A stretch of 64,000 nucleotides of DNA, taken from DATCRE01 sp964235605 (GTDB lineage: Bacteria; Bacteroidota; Bacteroidia; Cytophagales; Cyclobacteriaceae). The translations under genes were made by a program, and so were the position numbers. Position 1 is the first letter of the stretch. The number at the start of each line of letters is the position of its first letter. A model generated the notes under the pieces. That model ran no database searches. It was not told where the DNA came from and was given only the letters and a program-made list of their open reading frames with translations. The stretch covers positions 28,906 through 92,905 of the forward strand of contig CAXSCR010000010.1 of the NCBI GenBank assembly GCA_964235605.1. The letters run 5' to 3'. Below are positions 22,321 through 31,817 of the stretch, one piece after another.

Positions 22321-23358
22321 TTACTTTTCGTTTTCGCTGATCAACTTTAGTATGGCATTATTTATAATAGATGTTTTGTTAGGAGGAATGTCGTGTCCCA
22401 TCTTTTCAATCCACAGTGAATCTGCATTCGGGATAAGGCTAGCACATTTTTGACCCTCATAAAAGGGTACAAGCGGGTCAGACTTACCATGAATGACAAG
22501 TGCGGGAATATCCAATTTCTTAAGCCCCTCAACCCGAGATCCAGAGGCTACGATCGCCGCTACATGGTGTTTAAAGGACCGTATATTAAAGCCGGTTCCC
22601 GTACGAAGGTTAAACAACGTAATTTCAGCAAGTGATTCAACGCGCGAGTCTTCAACTCCATCAGGAGAAAGTATGCGCCTGGCACCTACGTTTATCTTTA
22701 TTGCATTTTTTTCAGTTGGTAGCACACCATATTTTAGTAATAATGCTGTTAAGTGCAATAACAACAAATCATTTTTAGCCTTGGGCGATTTAGGGTTCTT
22801 TGCATGTGGACGAGACATTACAGATGTTAAAGTAATTACTCGGTCTCGGTGATTGATAGCCATAGATTGGGCCATCATTCCTCCCATGGACATACCGACA
22901 ACATGCACCTTACCAATTTTTAGATGATCAAGGATAGCAATCGCATCATTAACCATATTCTCTAATGTGTAAGGATCTTCTTTATTCCAATTCTTTATCC
23001 AGCTAGACCTCCCGGTGTCGCGATTATCAAACCGTATAACGTTGTAGCCTGCATCAACCAGGGGTTGGTAAAAATAAGATGGCCATTCTAGCGCATCTCC
23101 AGTTAGTCCCATGATTAATAATATTGTCCCTTTCGCTGGTTGGGCAGGTCTAATGATCTCATACCAAATTTTTAACCCTTCTGACTCTACAGAGCCTGAA
23201 TCGCCTTGAATAAGATCCGGAACTCCGACCGGTAACACTTTATCAATAATTGCATTGGTATTTTCTGGTAAGGAAGGGGCAAATGAAATAACAAATACGG
23301 CTATGATGAACAGAATAATAACTAATATGAGTGCCAATCTTAATAGAATTTTTTTCAT
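22321..23358 (-). CDS. Alpha/beta-fold hydrolase, membrane-anchored or exported
   Basis: A 345-residue serine hydrolase. One hydrophobic N-terminal segment (residues 6-30) acts as anchor or signal. The nucleophile elbow GMSMGG places the catalytic Ser at residue 157. The acid is likely the Asp in HGKSDPLVP and the base the His in KMGHDIPP near the C-terminus. An oxyanion-hole region (LIMGLTGDALEW) and the RFDNRDTGRSS segment are typical of the AB_hydrolase_1 family (esterases, haloalkane dehalogenase and epoxide hydrolase relatives). The sequence alone does not fix a substrate. The start ATG is at 23356-23358. The gene is transcribed alone, separated from the DUF4112 gene by about 220 bp that hold a repeat copy. 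Confidence 0.9.
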   Translation of the reverse strand: MKKILLRLALILVIILFIIAVFVISFAPSLPENTNAIIDKVLPVGVPDLIQGDSGSVESEGLKIWYEIIRPAQPAKGTILLIMGLTGDALEWPSYFYQPLVDAGYNVIRFDNRDTGRSSWIKNWNKEDPYTLENMVNDAIAILDHLKIGKVHVVGMSMGGMMAQSMAINHRDRVITLTSVMSRPHAKNPKSPKAKNDLLLLHLTALLLKYGVLPTEKNAIKINVGARRILSPDGVEDSRVESLAEITLFNLRTGTGFNIRSFKHHVAAIVASGSRVEGLKKLDIPALVIHGKSDPLVPFYEGQKCASLIPNADSLWIEKMGHDIPPNKTSIINNAILKLISENEK

Positions 23359-23480
23359 ACTTCTGGATTCTTCTTACTACAAAGCTGCCTTGGGTGGACT
23401 CCAAGGGAATGATACGCTAGCAATTAATGCTTAAGGTACTGATTTAATTTCACAAGAAAACCAGTTTACTCCTTTCAGAC

Positions 23481-23535
23481 AGCGAAATCGCTTTAAGTTT
23501 TTAATATCAAACTAATAGCTTCTGGCTGCTTAGCG
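23481..23535 (-). repeat. Dispersed intergenic repeat, partial inverted copy 3
   Basis: The reverse complement reads AAGCAGCCAGAAGCTATTAG followed by TTTGATATTAAAAACTTAA, matching the core of copies 1 and 2. The neighbouring bases 23536-23560 carry a degenerate CAAATTTCAAATTTC word repeat. Confidence 0.7.
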
Positions 23536-23581
23536 TTTCAAATTTCAAATTTCCACTTTCGAATTCACCTTCTATTTGTAT

Positions 23582-24067
23582 TTAGAATATCGCTTCCAAC
23601 AATTTATACACGCCATAAAATGCAGCAGCTACAATAATTAGTGCTGAAAAGATAATGAAGAACAAAAGACCATTCCCTGAACCTTGGTGTTTTCCTTCGA
23701 AGTAATGCTCCTTTAGTAATTTCACATTTCGATCATTGGCTCTATAAAATACATCGAAGATGCTTCCAACTAAAGGTATTATACCGATAACAGTATCAAG
23801 TGTCGAATTTAAAATCATTTTAATGACGACTTTCTTGCTCGCTCCTTGGGTGTGCATAATGTAAATAAGCGCCCCCGACATGGCATAAGTAATCAAATCA
23901 CCAATGACAGGAAATAGGCTAATGAGCGGGTCTATCCCAAATCGTATTTTTGTTCCCGGGATTAAGAAACGTGAATCCATCCATCGACTTAAACGCTCAA
24001 CTAAGAGGATATTTGCGTTATTATAAGTTGGTGTAGAGGGTTTAACAATATGTACTTTGGAATGCAT
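23582..24067 (-). CDS. DUF4112 membrane protein
   Basis: A 161-residue protein matching the DUF4112 family: a short soluble N-terminus, the conserved block MDSRFLIPGTKIRFGIDPL (about residues 30-50), then GDLITY with a membrane helix. A conserved LIGIIPLVGSIFDVFYRAND-type segment follows near residues 95-115, and a C-terminal helix (LFFIIFSALIIVAAAFYGVY) ends it. The function of the family is unknown. It is found in inner membranes of many bacteria. The start ATG is at 24065-24067, no operon partner is apparent, and length and motif order are normal. Confidence 0.9.
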   Translation of the reverse strand: MHSKVHIVKPSTPTYNNANILLVERLSRWMDSRFLIPGTKIRFGIDPLISLFPVIGDLITYAMSGALIYIMHTQGASKKVVIKMILNSTLDTVIGIIPLVGSIFDVFYRANDRNVKLLKEHYFEGKHQGSGNGLLFFIIFSALIIVAAAFYGVYKLLEAIF

Positions 24068-24275
24068 AATCTTTCATAAAATTTATTAAGAAAGAAATAT
24101 GGTGCCAGTCTTCAGTAATCAAATCAGCGTTAATCAATAAGACTCATAGAAAAAATGAGGAAGCTACACCACAATAGTTGGTAGTTAGATGAGGATTTAA
24201 ATTAGTAAATTGATTATCATTAGAGAGATCCATGAAGCTTTGCCTTAGATCATAGATGACTCATTAATTGCTATA

Positions 24276-25258
24276 AAAACGAATACTAAATCAGTACTGA
24301 TTCTTGGATCGGGACATCTAGCATCAGGACGAAAAAGTTAATAGCTGATAAAGGGATTACTGTAATACATTTTCCTCTTCTACTATCCAACCAGCTTGAT
24401 AGTGACCTATCCACAATAAATGAAACAGAAAGCATTACGCGGAATTAATCATGAGTCCTTTGATATGACTCACATTCTTTATGAGAAGGATGAAGATAAT
24501 CTGGAAGTAGTAATTGCCATGATGTCGTTGCACCCGAACTTGGCTATATCAACGTCACTATTTAATGAGAACATCAGACCTCATCTAGAGGCTGCAAATC
24601 CGAAATTAACTTTTTTAAATCCTGCTAAGATAGCCGCCCCCGCTGTTTGTTGGTGCTCTTGATTATTCCATCAAAAGCAGACAACCACCTTTTAAGGCCC
24701 GTGCTATTGAATCATTTAAAAATCGCAAAGACTCTTTTGTAATGATATTAATTGCATCCTTTGCACTCATCGCATTAGGTGTATAGTTTACTTTCATTAT
24801 AAGGAGCAATTAATATGGATAGATACTTTTTACTTTGTCGTTGTTACTATTTCTACTGTTGATTATGGGGATATTTAATTTGCAAGCCGCAAGTTCTCAA
24901 AGTAAGGTTGCTGGAATTGTACTCATTGTGTGTTCATCAGAATTTCATTTGGCTTATTTTCTCACTCATTATTGATCGCGTTATAAAACGACGCGCCGAG
25001 CGATCACTAGGAAGATAAAAAAGTACAACTACAAGAATCATATCACTCTCTGCAGTTTAGGTCGGCCTGGATACTTCATTGCAGACGAGCTCCAGTAAAG
25101 AAATAGAACATGCGGTTTTATTTCATGCTATATTGAAGATGGCAGTTGGCCTGTCACAAATACTTTTCAGAGAGAGTTTATAAACCACGCTTTGGTGCTG
25201 TAGCTGTTGTAGCTGCAAAGCTATGTACTGATTCTGCTAAAGAATATTACCCGCAAAT
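24276..25258 (+). pseudogene. Decayed TrkA/potassium-channel (TrkA_N - pore - TrkA_N) protein
   Basis: Successive frames give one recognisable protein. A Rossmann start VLILGSGHLA lies near 24290. A TrkA_N segment follows (FDMTHILYEKDEDNLE, LFNENIRPHLEAA, NPAKIAAPA; 24455-24650). After a frame change come KARAIESFKNRKDSFVMI and a membrane helix. A potassium-channel selectivity filter is at 24846-24872, reading TISTVDYGD where the canonical motif is TVGYGD, so the filter Gly has become Asp. The post-pore sequence (RRAERSLGR) and a second Rossmann start (GRPGYFIADELQ near 25060) follow, then FGAVAVVAAKLC near 25190. Several stops and at least five frame changes separate these pieces. The remnant runs into the convergent aminotransferase gene. 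The intact family couples nucleotide-sensing domains to a K+ pore. Confidence 0.7.
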
Positions 25259-26533
25259 CGTAAACACGGCGTCCACAAATCTGTCCAGATCTTTTGTCAA
25301 CGTGTATACCTGTGGACTTACTCTTACGCCGACGGTTTTTTCGATTTTAACATTTGTTGTAATGATATGAAATTCCACGCCCAATCTCCGCCTAAGTTCA
25401 TCGGCGTCCAATCCATCTATAGTGAACAGGCCAACGCCACAAGAAAACTGGGGCTTAAGCGAGACGTGAAGTCTTGCACGCGGATGGCGAAGTAACTTTT
25501 CACACCAATAATTTTTTAAGTAACGCAGTCGTTCTTCTTTGCGCTGCGACCCTATAATTTGGTGAAATTCTATTGCGTGTGCAAGCGCTTGCTCTGCAGT
25601 GAAAGGACGGGTGCCTAGCGATTCAAATTTTCCAATGTCTTTGCTCGTGGGATTATCATTTGGAAATAGCGGCCACAGGCCGGCGATGTTTGCTTTTTTT
25701 ACATAGAGCATGCCCAGACCAAATGGCGCACTCAGCCATTTGTGAAGACTCGTTCCGAAGTAATCAGGATCCATATCATGTATTTTGAAATCCAGGTGGC
25801 CGAATGATTGAGCACCATCAACAATTGAAATGATATTTCTTTTTCTAGCCTCTTCACATAGTCTTTTTACTGGTAAGATCTGACCCGTCCAATTGATCAT
25901 GTGGGTAATGTGCCACACTTTCGTTAGCGAAGTTGTTGCATCGACAAATAACTTCACGATCTCATCTTCATTTTCAATTGGACACTGTAATGCGATCCAG
26001 TGGATTTTTATTTTCTCACGCATTTCCTTTTGCTTCCATGCATGAATCATATTAGGATAATCAAGCGTTGTCATCACAACCTCGTCTCTGGGTTGCAACG
26101 TTAAGCCCCACGTTACTGTTGCTAATGCTTCTGTGGTGTTTCTGTTAATAGCAATCTCCGATGCTTCCGCTCCAGCGAGCGCAGCCAAACTTTCTTTCAC
26201 GGCGGGCCGGCTTTTATTGGCAACATTCCAAATATAATTCGACGGTTGTTCATTCGCCGCGTGGTAGTATTTATCCATTGCATCCTGAACAATTTTAGGT
26301 TGTGATGATACGCCTGCGTTGTTGAGATCCAATGTGTTTGGAGACACGGTAAATGATTGTGCTATGCGTAACCATAAGTCCTCCTGGCTTGCGGCATCAG
26401 TTGGTGAGAATTTGCGTAGCGTTAGGAGCGCGTCTGCTACATCCTCCGCAATAGCACTGCTTGCAGCTGTAGAGACCGACAATGCGGCGGCTATGCCAAG
26501 TGTTCTTTTAAAAAATGACCTCCGTGAATTCAT
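25247..26533 (-). CDS. Exported class V PLP-dependent aminotransferase-fold protein
   Basis: A 428-residue protein with a twin-arginine signal (SRRSFFKRTLG, residues 3-13, then an Ala-rich hydrophobic core), so it is probably exported folded with its cofactor. The fold is aminotransferase class V (isopenicillin N epimerase and cysteine desulfurase relatives). The PLP-binding Lys265 sits in SLHKW, with the cofactor Asp in SIVDGAQSFGH about 25 residues before it. AINRNTTEAL is the phosphate-contact region. The length is normal. The precise reaction cannot be read from the sequence; family members act as epimerases, desulfurases or lyases. The start ATG is at 26531-26533. Its 3' end slightly overlaps the convergent decayed channel gene. 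Confidence 0.88.
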   Translation of the reverse strand: MNSRRSFFKRTLGIAAALSVSTAASSAIAEDVADALLTLRKFSPTDAASQEDLWLRIAQSFTVSPNTLDLNNAGVSSQPKIVQDAMDKYYHAANEQPSNYIWNVANKSRPAVKESLAALAGAEASEIAINRNTTEALATVTWGLTLQPRDEVVMTTLDYPNMIHAWKQKEMREKIKIHWIALQCPIENEDEIVKLFVDATTSLTKVWHITHMINWTGQILPVKRLCEEARKRNIISIVDGAQSFGHLDFKIHDMDPDYFGTSLHKWLSAPFGLGMLYVKKANIAGLWPLFPNDNPTSKDIGKFESLGTRPFTAEQALAHAIEFHQIIGSQRKEERLRYLKNYWCEKLLRHPRARLHVSLKPQFSCGVGLFTIDGLDADELRRRLGVEFHIITTNVKIEKTVGVRVSPQVYTLTKDLDRFVDAVFTICG

Positions 26534-26780
26534 CGGTGTACATAAAGTATATTTTAATTCCCACGTTGGCGCGGCAGTTACTTCCGGGCTTCTTATATCT
26601 ATCTATAAAATAGCTCGCTTAGGGAATTTGCTTTCACAACGCATATTACGCTCTAATTCAATTATTAACAGCAAAGGGTTTAAAAAAATTTATCCGCTCA
26701 TACGCATGCAGATTCTCTGAAAGCCAGTAAGGAACGCTACGGCGACATTAAATTTAATCGGACAACACTGAAAAGATATA
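26534..26780. other. Intergenic region upstream of the aminotransferase gene
   Basis: It holds the presumed promoter of the minus-strand aminotransferase gene. No gene or remnant is recognised. Confidence 0.3.
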
Positions 26781-26810
26781 AAAAAAAGGAGGTCGTATTA
26801 GGCCTCCTTT
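26781..26810 (-). terminator. Rho-independent terminator of the discoidin/metallopeptidase gene
   Basis: The stem AAAGGAGG (26785-26792) pairs perfectly with CCTCCTTT (26803-26810). Read on the minus strand it is followed by a T run. It lies just past the stop at 26833. Confidence 0.85.
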
Positions 26811-26832
26811 AATTATTTATTAATGATAGTTC

Positions 26833-28869
26833 TTACTGTACTAAAATGCGTTTTCTATGCATCTTGCCGTTTGAATTGACAATTACAATGTAAACTCCAT
26901 GAGCAAGATGGCTTGCGTCAAGCGCAGCAACATTACTTGCGCTTTTTATTTGTGACTTCATTACATTATTTCCGAAAAGAGTGTATACTGCGGCTTCTCC
27001 AATTAATAATTTTGATGTTTCATCCACAATGTTTACTTCTTTAGCATTTGAATTGTACCATACAGATACTGCGCCATCAGTTTTGTTATTAACAAGAGAT
27101 TGGGTTTCATTAATAGTAAACCTTGCAGAGGCGTTCGTATAGGTTACACAAGGAAAATCTTGCTGTGCCTTTCTGAATTGTGTTTCCCATTCTGCCGGCC
27201 ATCCAAAAGCGTTGGTTGCTAATGATTTTAAATTTACACCCGCTGCTCCGCTCCAAAAGTGTACAAATTCGCCCCAGTTCAAGTCGCGTGCGTAATCAAC
27301 ACCATTCTTCGTAAAACATTGCGATAATAATGTAAAATATCTGTTCAATACTTGCGCTTGGCCATATTGATTGTAGATAGGATAGAACCAGTCACGGAAC
27401 CAAAATGTATTAGCTCTTGGAAAGGCATCGCTGCGACCAATTTGTTCATTGTACCATTGCGTGGCATAATCTGTCTTTCCTAGTCCCCTATATACATCGT
27501 AGTTATAGATTTCAGCCCATTTGCTATCTCCCCAAAGACTGAATGCGGGAGAGCCATGAGAATCTTTTGATGAACCTTCAACAATATGTGCAACCTCATG
27601 TGTAGGAATAGCAACCGCATTGTAATCATTAGAAGTCCATGGTCCTGGACCTACATCAAGTACATTACGGAAATCATGACTTGAGTCGAAATAGCCAGAC
27701 GGGTGGCCACCGGGATATTTTCCTGTATGCAGCACAGCATATAATCTGGGATCTTTGCCAAAGCTCCCGTAAAGATTTTTAGTATAACGCCATACATCGC
27801 CGATAAATTGGTATGTCCATGTTACCGAGCGATCAACGTCATTATCATAGTAAACAGCAACATCGTTATCATAGAAAACTAAAGATAATAATTGATTATG
27901 TTCAAACCAATGTTCCTGCCATGTAGCTGGGGGATTAGGAATTGATATTACACCGCCGCCGCCAGTGCCTAATATTTCCCATTCGGCGAGTTGTAAAATA
28001 GTGCCACTGTTGTTTGTTATGTTCAAACGATAGTAGGTGAATGACATGGTATTGGTTATAGAAAACTCGCGTCGCTGAAAACGTGTCAGAAAATCTTCGT
28101 TGCTACGTGTGTCTAGGGTGGTCCAGGCTGCATCGTCATTAGATCCTTGGAAGGTCCAACTAAATGGATCTCTAGTGTCTTCGTCATTGGCAGAAGTAAT
28201 GCTGTATCCAGAAACAACAGAAGGGTTGCCTTGTTGAAATTTTATCCAAGCTGCATTGTGTAGTGTCAAGTATTTTGTCGCACTTTGATTATCAATAACT
28301 TTATCGATCGTCTCGCCTGCGGGTGAATCACTGTACTGTGCCGTGATAGCGCCTGCTAGATTGGTAATGTCTGTGATATTTAGCACGCCATAAATTTCTA
28401 ATTCTGCTAACTGTAAAATTGTTCCGCTGCTGCTTGTAAAATTCAAACGGTATTGGGTATATGCAATGGTATTGGTGAAGGAGAATTCTCTTCTTAAGAA
28501 ACGTGTTGCAAAAGTTTGGCCACTCTGTGTGTTAATGGTAGTCCAACTCGTGCCGTTGTTTGATCCTTGAAAGGTCCAGTTCATGGGGTCACGTGCCGGT
28601 GCATCATTGGCAGAAGTGATCGCATATTTTGTAACCACATAAGGCTGACTTACGGTGTATTGTACCCAACCTGCGTTATGAAAAGTAAGATACTTAGTGG
28701 CCGATGCATTATCAATTAATTGAGCAATTGTTTCGTTCGCGGGAGAGTCGCTATATTGTGCACTTACTGTACCTCCTGTGTTGGTTATGTCAGTTTGTGC
28801 TGTAGCAGTTGCTCCCCAGGATAGGAAAGCTAAGGTGAATAGCAGTTTGTAATTTGTTTTTGTTTTCAT
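26833..28869 (-). CDS. Secreted metallopeptidase-like protein with two discoidin domains and T9SS CTD
   Basis: A 678-residue secreted protein. A signal peptide occupies residues 1-24 (cleavage near ATAQ). Two tandem F5/8-type C (discoidin-like) domains follow, at about 26-160 and 165-302. They share the pattern TGGTVSAQYSDSPANETI ... SATKYLT ... DPMNWTFQGSN ... LQLAELEIYG and are evident internal duplicates. Residues about 305-590 form a peptidase-like domain with HEVAH at 424-428, inside PTHEVAHIVEGSS, a gluzincin-type HExxH. A downstream Glu in SKWAEIYNYD could be the third ligand. A T9SS CTD ends the protein (GEAAVYTLFGNNVMKSQI ... HLAHGVYIVIVNSNGK). Discoidin domains usually bind carbohydrate, so a polysaccharide- or glycoprotein-targeted protease is a reasonable inference. 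A terminator follows. Confidence 0.85.
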   Translation of the reverse strand: MKTKTNYKLLFTLAFLSWGATATAQTDITNTGGTVSAQYSDSPANETIAQLIDNASATKYLTFHNAGWVQYTVSQPYVVTKYAITSANDAPARDPMNWTFQGSNNGTSWTTINTQSGQTFATRFLRREFSFTNTIAYTQYRLNFTSSSGTILQLAELEIYGVLNITDITNLAGAITAQYSDSPAGETIDKVIDNQSATKYLTLHNAAWIKFQQGNPSVVSGYSITSANDEDTRDPFSWTFQGSNDDAAWTTLDTRSNEDFLTRFQRREFSITNTMSFTYYRLNITNNSGTILQLAEWEILGTGGGGVISIPNPPATWQEHWFEHNQLLSLVFYDNDVAVYYDNDVDRSVTWTYQFIGDVWRYTKNLYGSFGKDPRLYAVLHTGKYPGGHPSGYFDSSHDFRNVLDVGPGPWTSNDYNAVAIPTHEVAHIVEGSSKDSHGSPAFSLWGDSKWAEIYNYDVYRGLGKTDYATQWYNEQIGRSDAFPRANTFWFRDWFYPIYNQYGQAQVLNRYFTLLSQCFTKNGVDYARDLNWGEFVHFWSGAAGVNLKSLATNAFGWPAEWETQFRKAQQDFPCVTYTNASARFTINETQSLVNNKTDGAVSVWYNSNAKEVNIVDETSKLLIGEAAVYTLFGNNVMKSQIKSASNVAALDASHLAHGVYIVIVNSNGKMHRKRILVQ

Positions 28870-29446
28870 GGATAGGATAGTTTTAAAGTTTACTTGTAGG
28901 CTAAATTACTATGTATTATCCATGCTTACAAATTATAATGTATTAATAAGGTTTTGATTTTTAGCTGATACTTGAAGCTTGGAAGTTTGTATGATGGTTA
29001 GGGTGCAATAATGTTGTGCTTACCATAGATTTATATAACATTATGCATCGATAGGTTTCATTGCAGTGGATGGATGAATTGTAAATTAATTTATGGCGAA
29101 CACGAAATACGTTAACTATCAAGCAAATACCTTGGATCAAATCATTTACAAGGAATGCAATTCAAAGATGTTAGTTTAGTTCTTGAAGCGGTTTGTGGGG
29201 TAGGTGTGCAAACACGAATAATTGCCCCTAAGAATCTTCATATGCTGGTGCTAGTCCTCGTTCTATGGCAAGGAGGTATTGCCATGGTATTCCTCGAATT
29301 TAAGCAAATGGAGGCGACTGTTATTGGAATTAACGTTAAATTTAAGGGTGAATGTGAACTTAAATAAAACAAGTTTAATCCGCTTGCCTGGCATAATTTT
29401 TTACGTTATAGCATAACCAATAATAATAATAAGAAGAACTAAGGCA
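28870..29446. other. Divergent intergenic region
   Basis: 577 bp between the divergent metallopeptidase (minus) and OmpA lipoprotein (plus) genes. An open frame of 70 codons at 29155-29367 has no recognisable family and a weak context; I do not call it. Promoters for both flanking genes must lie here, but no motif is convincing. Confidence 0.35.
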
Positions 29447-30115
29447 ATGAATAAGAGAGCAGGAATTTTTTGTTTGCTTTTAAGTCTGATTTTAATATTG
29501 GACTCATGCAAAAGCATGAATAAAGCTACTGAGGGTACAATCGTAGGAGCGGGCGGTGGTGGTGCTATCGGAGCTGCCATTGGAAAAGCTGCTGGTAATA
29601 CTGCTGCGGGTGCAATTATAGGTGCTGCCGTTGGTGGGGCTGCTGGTTATGGAATTGGCCGCTATATGGACAAGCAAGCGGAAGAGCTTAAAAAAGACCT
29701 TGAAGGCGCCGAAGTAGAAAGAATAGGCGAAGGTATTAAAATCACCTTTCATAAAGGGATTGAATTTGCGACTAACTCGGATGTATTATCCGCAAGCTCA
29801 AAAACTAATCTTAATGACCTGGCTAAGGTGTTGAATAAATATCCCGACACAAATATTTTAATTGAAGGCCACACTGACGCAAAAGGAACCCGAGAAATTA
29901 ACATGCCTTTGTCTGAAAGACGCGCTCGTTCGGTATCTGCTTATCTTAAAATTTTAAGTGTAAAGGAGGGCCGTATCAGCAATATTGGCTATGGCCCGGA
30001 CCAACCAATTGGAGACAATACAACAGACGCGGGAAGACAACAAAATAGAAGGGTAGAAGTAGCAATTTATGCTGACAAGAAATTAAAGAAGAAAGCTGAA
30101 AACGGAGAACTATAA
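29447..30115 (+). CDS. OmpA-family lipoprotein with glycine-zipper segment (YiaD-like)
   Basis: A 222-residue outer-membrane lipoprotein. The signal ends at Cys21 (LILDSCKS). Residues 30-75 form a glycine-zipper-like run (GAGGGGAIGAAIGKAAG ... AAVGGAAGYGIGRYMD), which in this family inserts in or packs against the membrane. The C-terminal OmpA domain (about 105-212) carries the peptidoglycan-binding signature: IEGHTDAKGT, then LSERRARSV and GRQQNRRVEV, with the diaminopimelate-contacting Asp and Arg present. The role is to link the outer membrane to peptidoglycan. The length matches YiaD-type proteins. It is monocistronic, with a terminator about 20 bp after the stop. Confidence 0.93.
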   Translation: MNKRAGIFCLLLSLILILDSCKSMNKATEGTIVGAGGGGAIGAAIGKAAGNTAAGAIIGAAVGGAAGYGIGRYMDKQAEELKKDLEGAEVERIGEGIKITFHKGIEFATNSDVLSASSKTNLNDLAKVLNKYPDTNILIEGHTDAKGTREINMPLSERRARSVSAYLKILSVKEGRISNIGYGPDQPIGDNTTDAGRQQNRRVEVAIYADKKLKKKAENGEL

Positions 30116-30134
30116 CCTAAAGCTATTTTATTAT

Positions 30135-30165
30135 AAACCGGCAAATTAGTTACCCGGTTTTTTTC
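30135..30165 (+). terminator. Rho-independent terminator of the OmpA lipoprotein gene
   Basis: AAACCGG (30135-30141) pairs with CCGGTTT (30154-30160) over a 12-base loop. A T-rich tract follows. Confidence 0.85.
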
Positions 30166-30215
30166 TTACTAAACATTTTTTTTTCACGTGCTTTTACTAA
30201 GCATTGATATTAAAT

Positions 30216-30719
30216 AGGGCCTGCTGAAAAAGTAAATATTGATTTTTTTAATAGGTGCGGCTTTGAAAGCCTACACCACTTGCAATTAGTAAATATGATT
30301 ACAAATTGGTAAAGGGTGTTACAAATCCATCGTGCAAAGGCCGATCTTGACTGAGGTAAATTTGTTTTGATGCACGGTTTTTTACGGCTTTGGGCATTTT
30401 TCCTAGACCCTATTTAGGTGTAGTCGCTTGAATTATTGCTGATTCAAGAAGGCTATAACTGAGTAATTCATCCTTTCGCCTGGAAATGATATTGAAGAGT
30501 TCAAATTAGCTCCGGAGGACCTTCCTGTTTATAGAAAATTTATTCAGTTAAGACCGGCTCCATAGGAGTCACCTAAATACACGTTATGCCTAACACCTTA
30601 TCAAAAATCTATTTTCAATTTGTTTCTCTATGAGCCATCCTCCTTCACATTGACATATCTCCATGTCCTATTAAAAATTTACAATGTTCTAAAGATTTTA
30701 AACTTTTTCAGTAGACCCT
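30216..30719. mobile_element. MITE-like non-autonomous element with terminal inverted repeats
   Basis: The left end AGGGCCTGCTGAAAAAGT (30216-30233) and the right end, read in reverse complement as AGGGTCTACTGAAAAAGT (30702-30719), are 18-bp inverted repeats with two mismatches. The element is flanked by AAAT on both sides (30212-30215 and 30720-30723), which looks like a 4-bp target duplication. The 504-bp interior has no intact transposase. A short coding-like stretch (near 30480-30550) may be a remnant. Ends of this GGGTCTnCTGAAAAAG type are common on DDE-transposase insertion sequences; the family cannot be named with certainty. Confidence 0.75.
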
Positions 30720-30738
30720 AAATATCCACCTACCACAT

Positions 30739-31692
30739 TTACAAATGAATTAACTTTCCTTGTGATAAAATTCCTTTCTTACCAATTAGATTGTAATAAA
30801 AAACACCTGGAGCAAGTGACCTCATATCTAAATTTAAAACACTATCTGATATACGTGTCTTTGAAGCGAAAACTGTTTTTCCTTCTAAGTTAGTCATGAT
30901 CAAATTAACATAATCTTCGGTGTCAGGCAGGTTATCAAAAATAAGTGTTGTCTTGAAGGGATTTGGATAAACTTGGATACCAACACGTTCATCAAGTGTG
31001 TTGGTTATTGTTCCAGAATCACCTGTTGGCTCTATGATGTTTGCTTTTGCTACAATACAATCAACCCATTCTTTGTACATTTTACCAGATGGATGTAGTC
31101 CATCATTTGCGACAAGATCTGGTTCAGCTAATCCACGTCTCGATATATTGGTTATGTTGATATAGGCCACACCAGCTGCGCTTGTAATTGATTTATTGAT
31201 TGCGTTGAAGTTATTTATTCCTTGGCTGATGACTTCCTTATTAGACTCACCATAGGGCGTGTATCCATAATCTGGAATTGACATAACAAACACATTAGAT
31301 TTGTTTCCGCCCGCTAACGATATGGCTTTATTAAGCAACGTCTTAAATTCAGAAGCATAGTTTTCTGCTGTTCTTCCTTGGTAGTAGTTATTTACACCGA
31401 TGAGGAGAGAAACAAGATTATAGTTGTTGCTAAGATTTGCGTTGTTAATTGCATTCATGAGGTCATCGGTGCGCCAACCTGTTGTAGCTATGATTTTCTC
31501 ATCATAGCAATCGAGGCCTTTTTTTCGGAGTGTATCAATTAATTGCACAGGCCATCTTTCCGTCATGGAAACACTTTGTCCGATGGTGTACGAGTCACCT
31601 AACGCAAGAAATTTTACTTTCTCCGCAATTTGAAGCGTTTGTGCGCTGAGCATTGTAGGCATGCATAAAAGCGTAAATACAATATTTTTCAT
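30739..31692 (-). CDS. Secreted SGNH/GDSL-type hydrolase with T9SS CTD
   Basis: A 317-residue secreted esterase-like protein. A signal peptide (residues 1-17, ...MLSAQ) precedes an SGNH hydrolase domain of about 200 residues. Block I is FLALGDSYTIGQS with the nucleophile Ser near residue 34, block III is LIGVNNYYQG (Gly/Asn), and block V is DGLHPSGKMY with the catalytic Asp and His. The last 90 residues are a T9SS CTD (VYPNPFKTTLIFDN ... LAPGVFYYNLIGKKG). Family members deacetylate or deacylate polysaccharides and lipids; the substrate here is unknown. The stop codon lies 19 bp from the MITE-like element, so the element may have replaced the native terminator. Confidence 0.9.
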   Translation of the reverse strand: MKNIVFTLLCMPTMLSAQTLQIAEKVKFLALGDSYTIGQSVSMTERWPVQLIDTLRKKGLDCYDEKIIATTGWRTDDLMNAINNANLSNNYNLVSLLIGVNNYYQGRTAENYASEFKTLLNKAISLAGGNKSNVFVMSIPDYGYTPYGESNKEVISQGINNFNAINKSITSAAGVAYINITNISRRGLAEPDLVANDGLHPSGKMYKEWVDCIVAKANIIEPTGDSGTITNTLDERVGIQVYPNPFKTTLIFDNLPDTEDYVNLIMTNLEGKTVFASKTRISDSVLNLDMRSLAPGVFYYNLIGKKGILSQGKLIHL

Positions 31693-31817
31693 AGAACTAC
31701 ATATACGTAGAAAAGAATCCCAATGGATTGTGGGAGCTGTCTATATTTTAAGCTTGTACGTTGTTCTAACAGATAATTATCTACCCAATAGAAGGTAGCA
31801 GAGGGCGCTTTGCTTCT

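Noticed and set aside
24420..24662. A stand-alone 80-residue gene
   Set aside because: It is one fragment of the decayed TrkA/channel gene; its text continues in other frames on both sides.
29155..29367. 70-codon open frame upstream of the OmpA gene
   Set aside because: No recognisable family, no plausible start context, and composition typical of the intergenic region.
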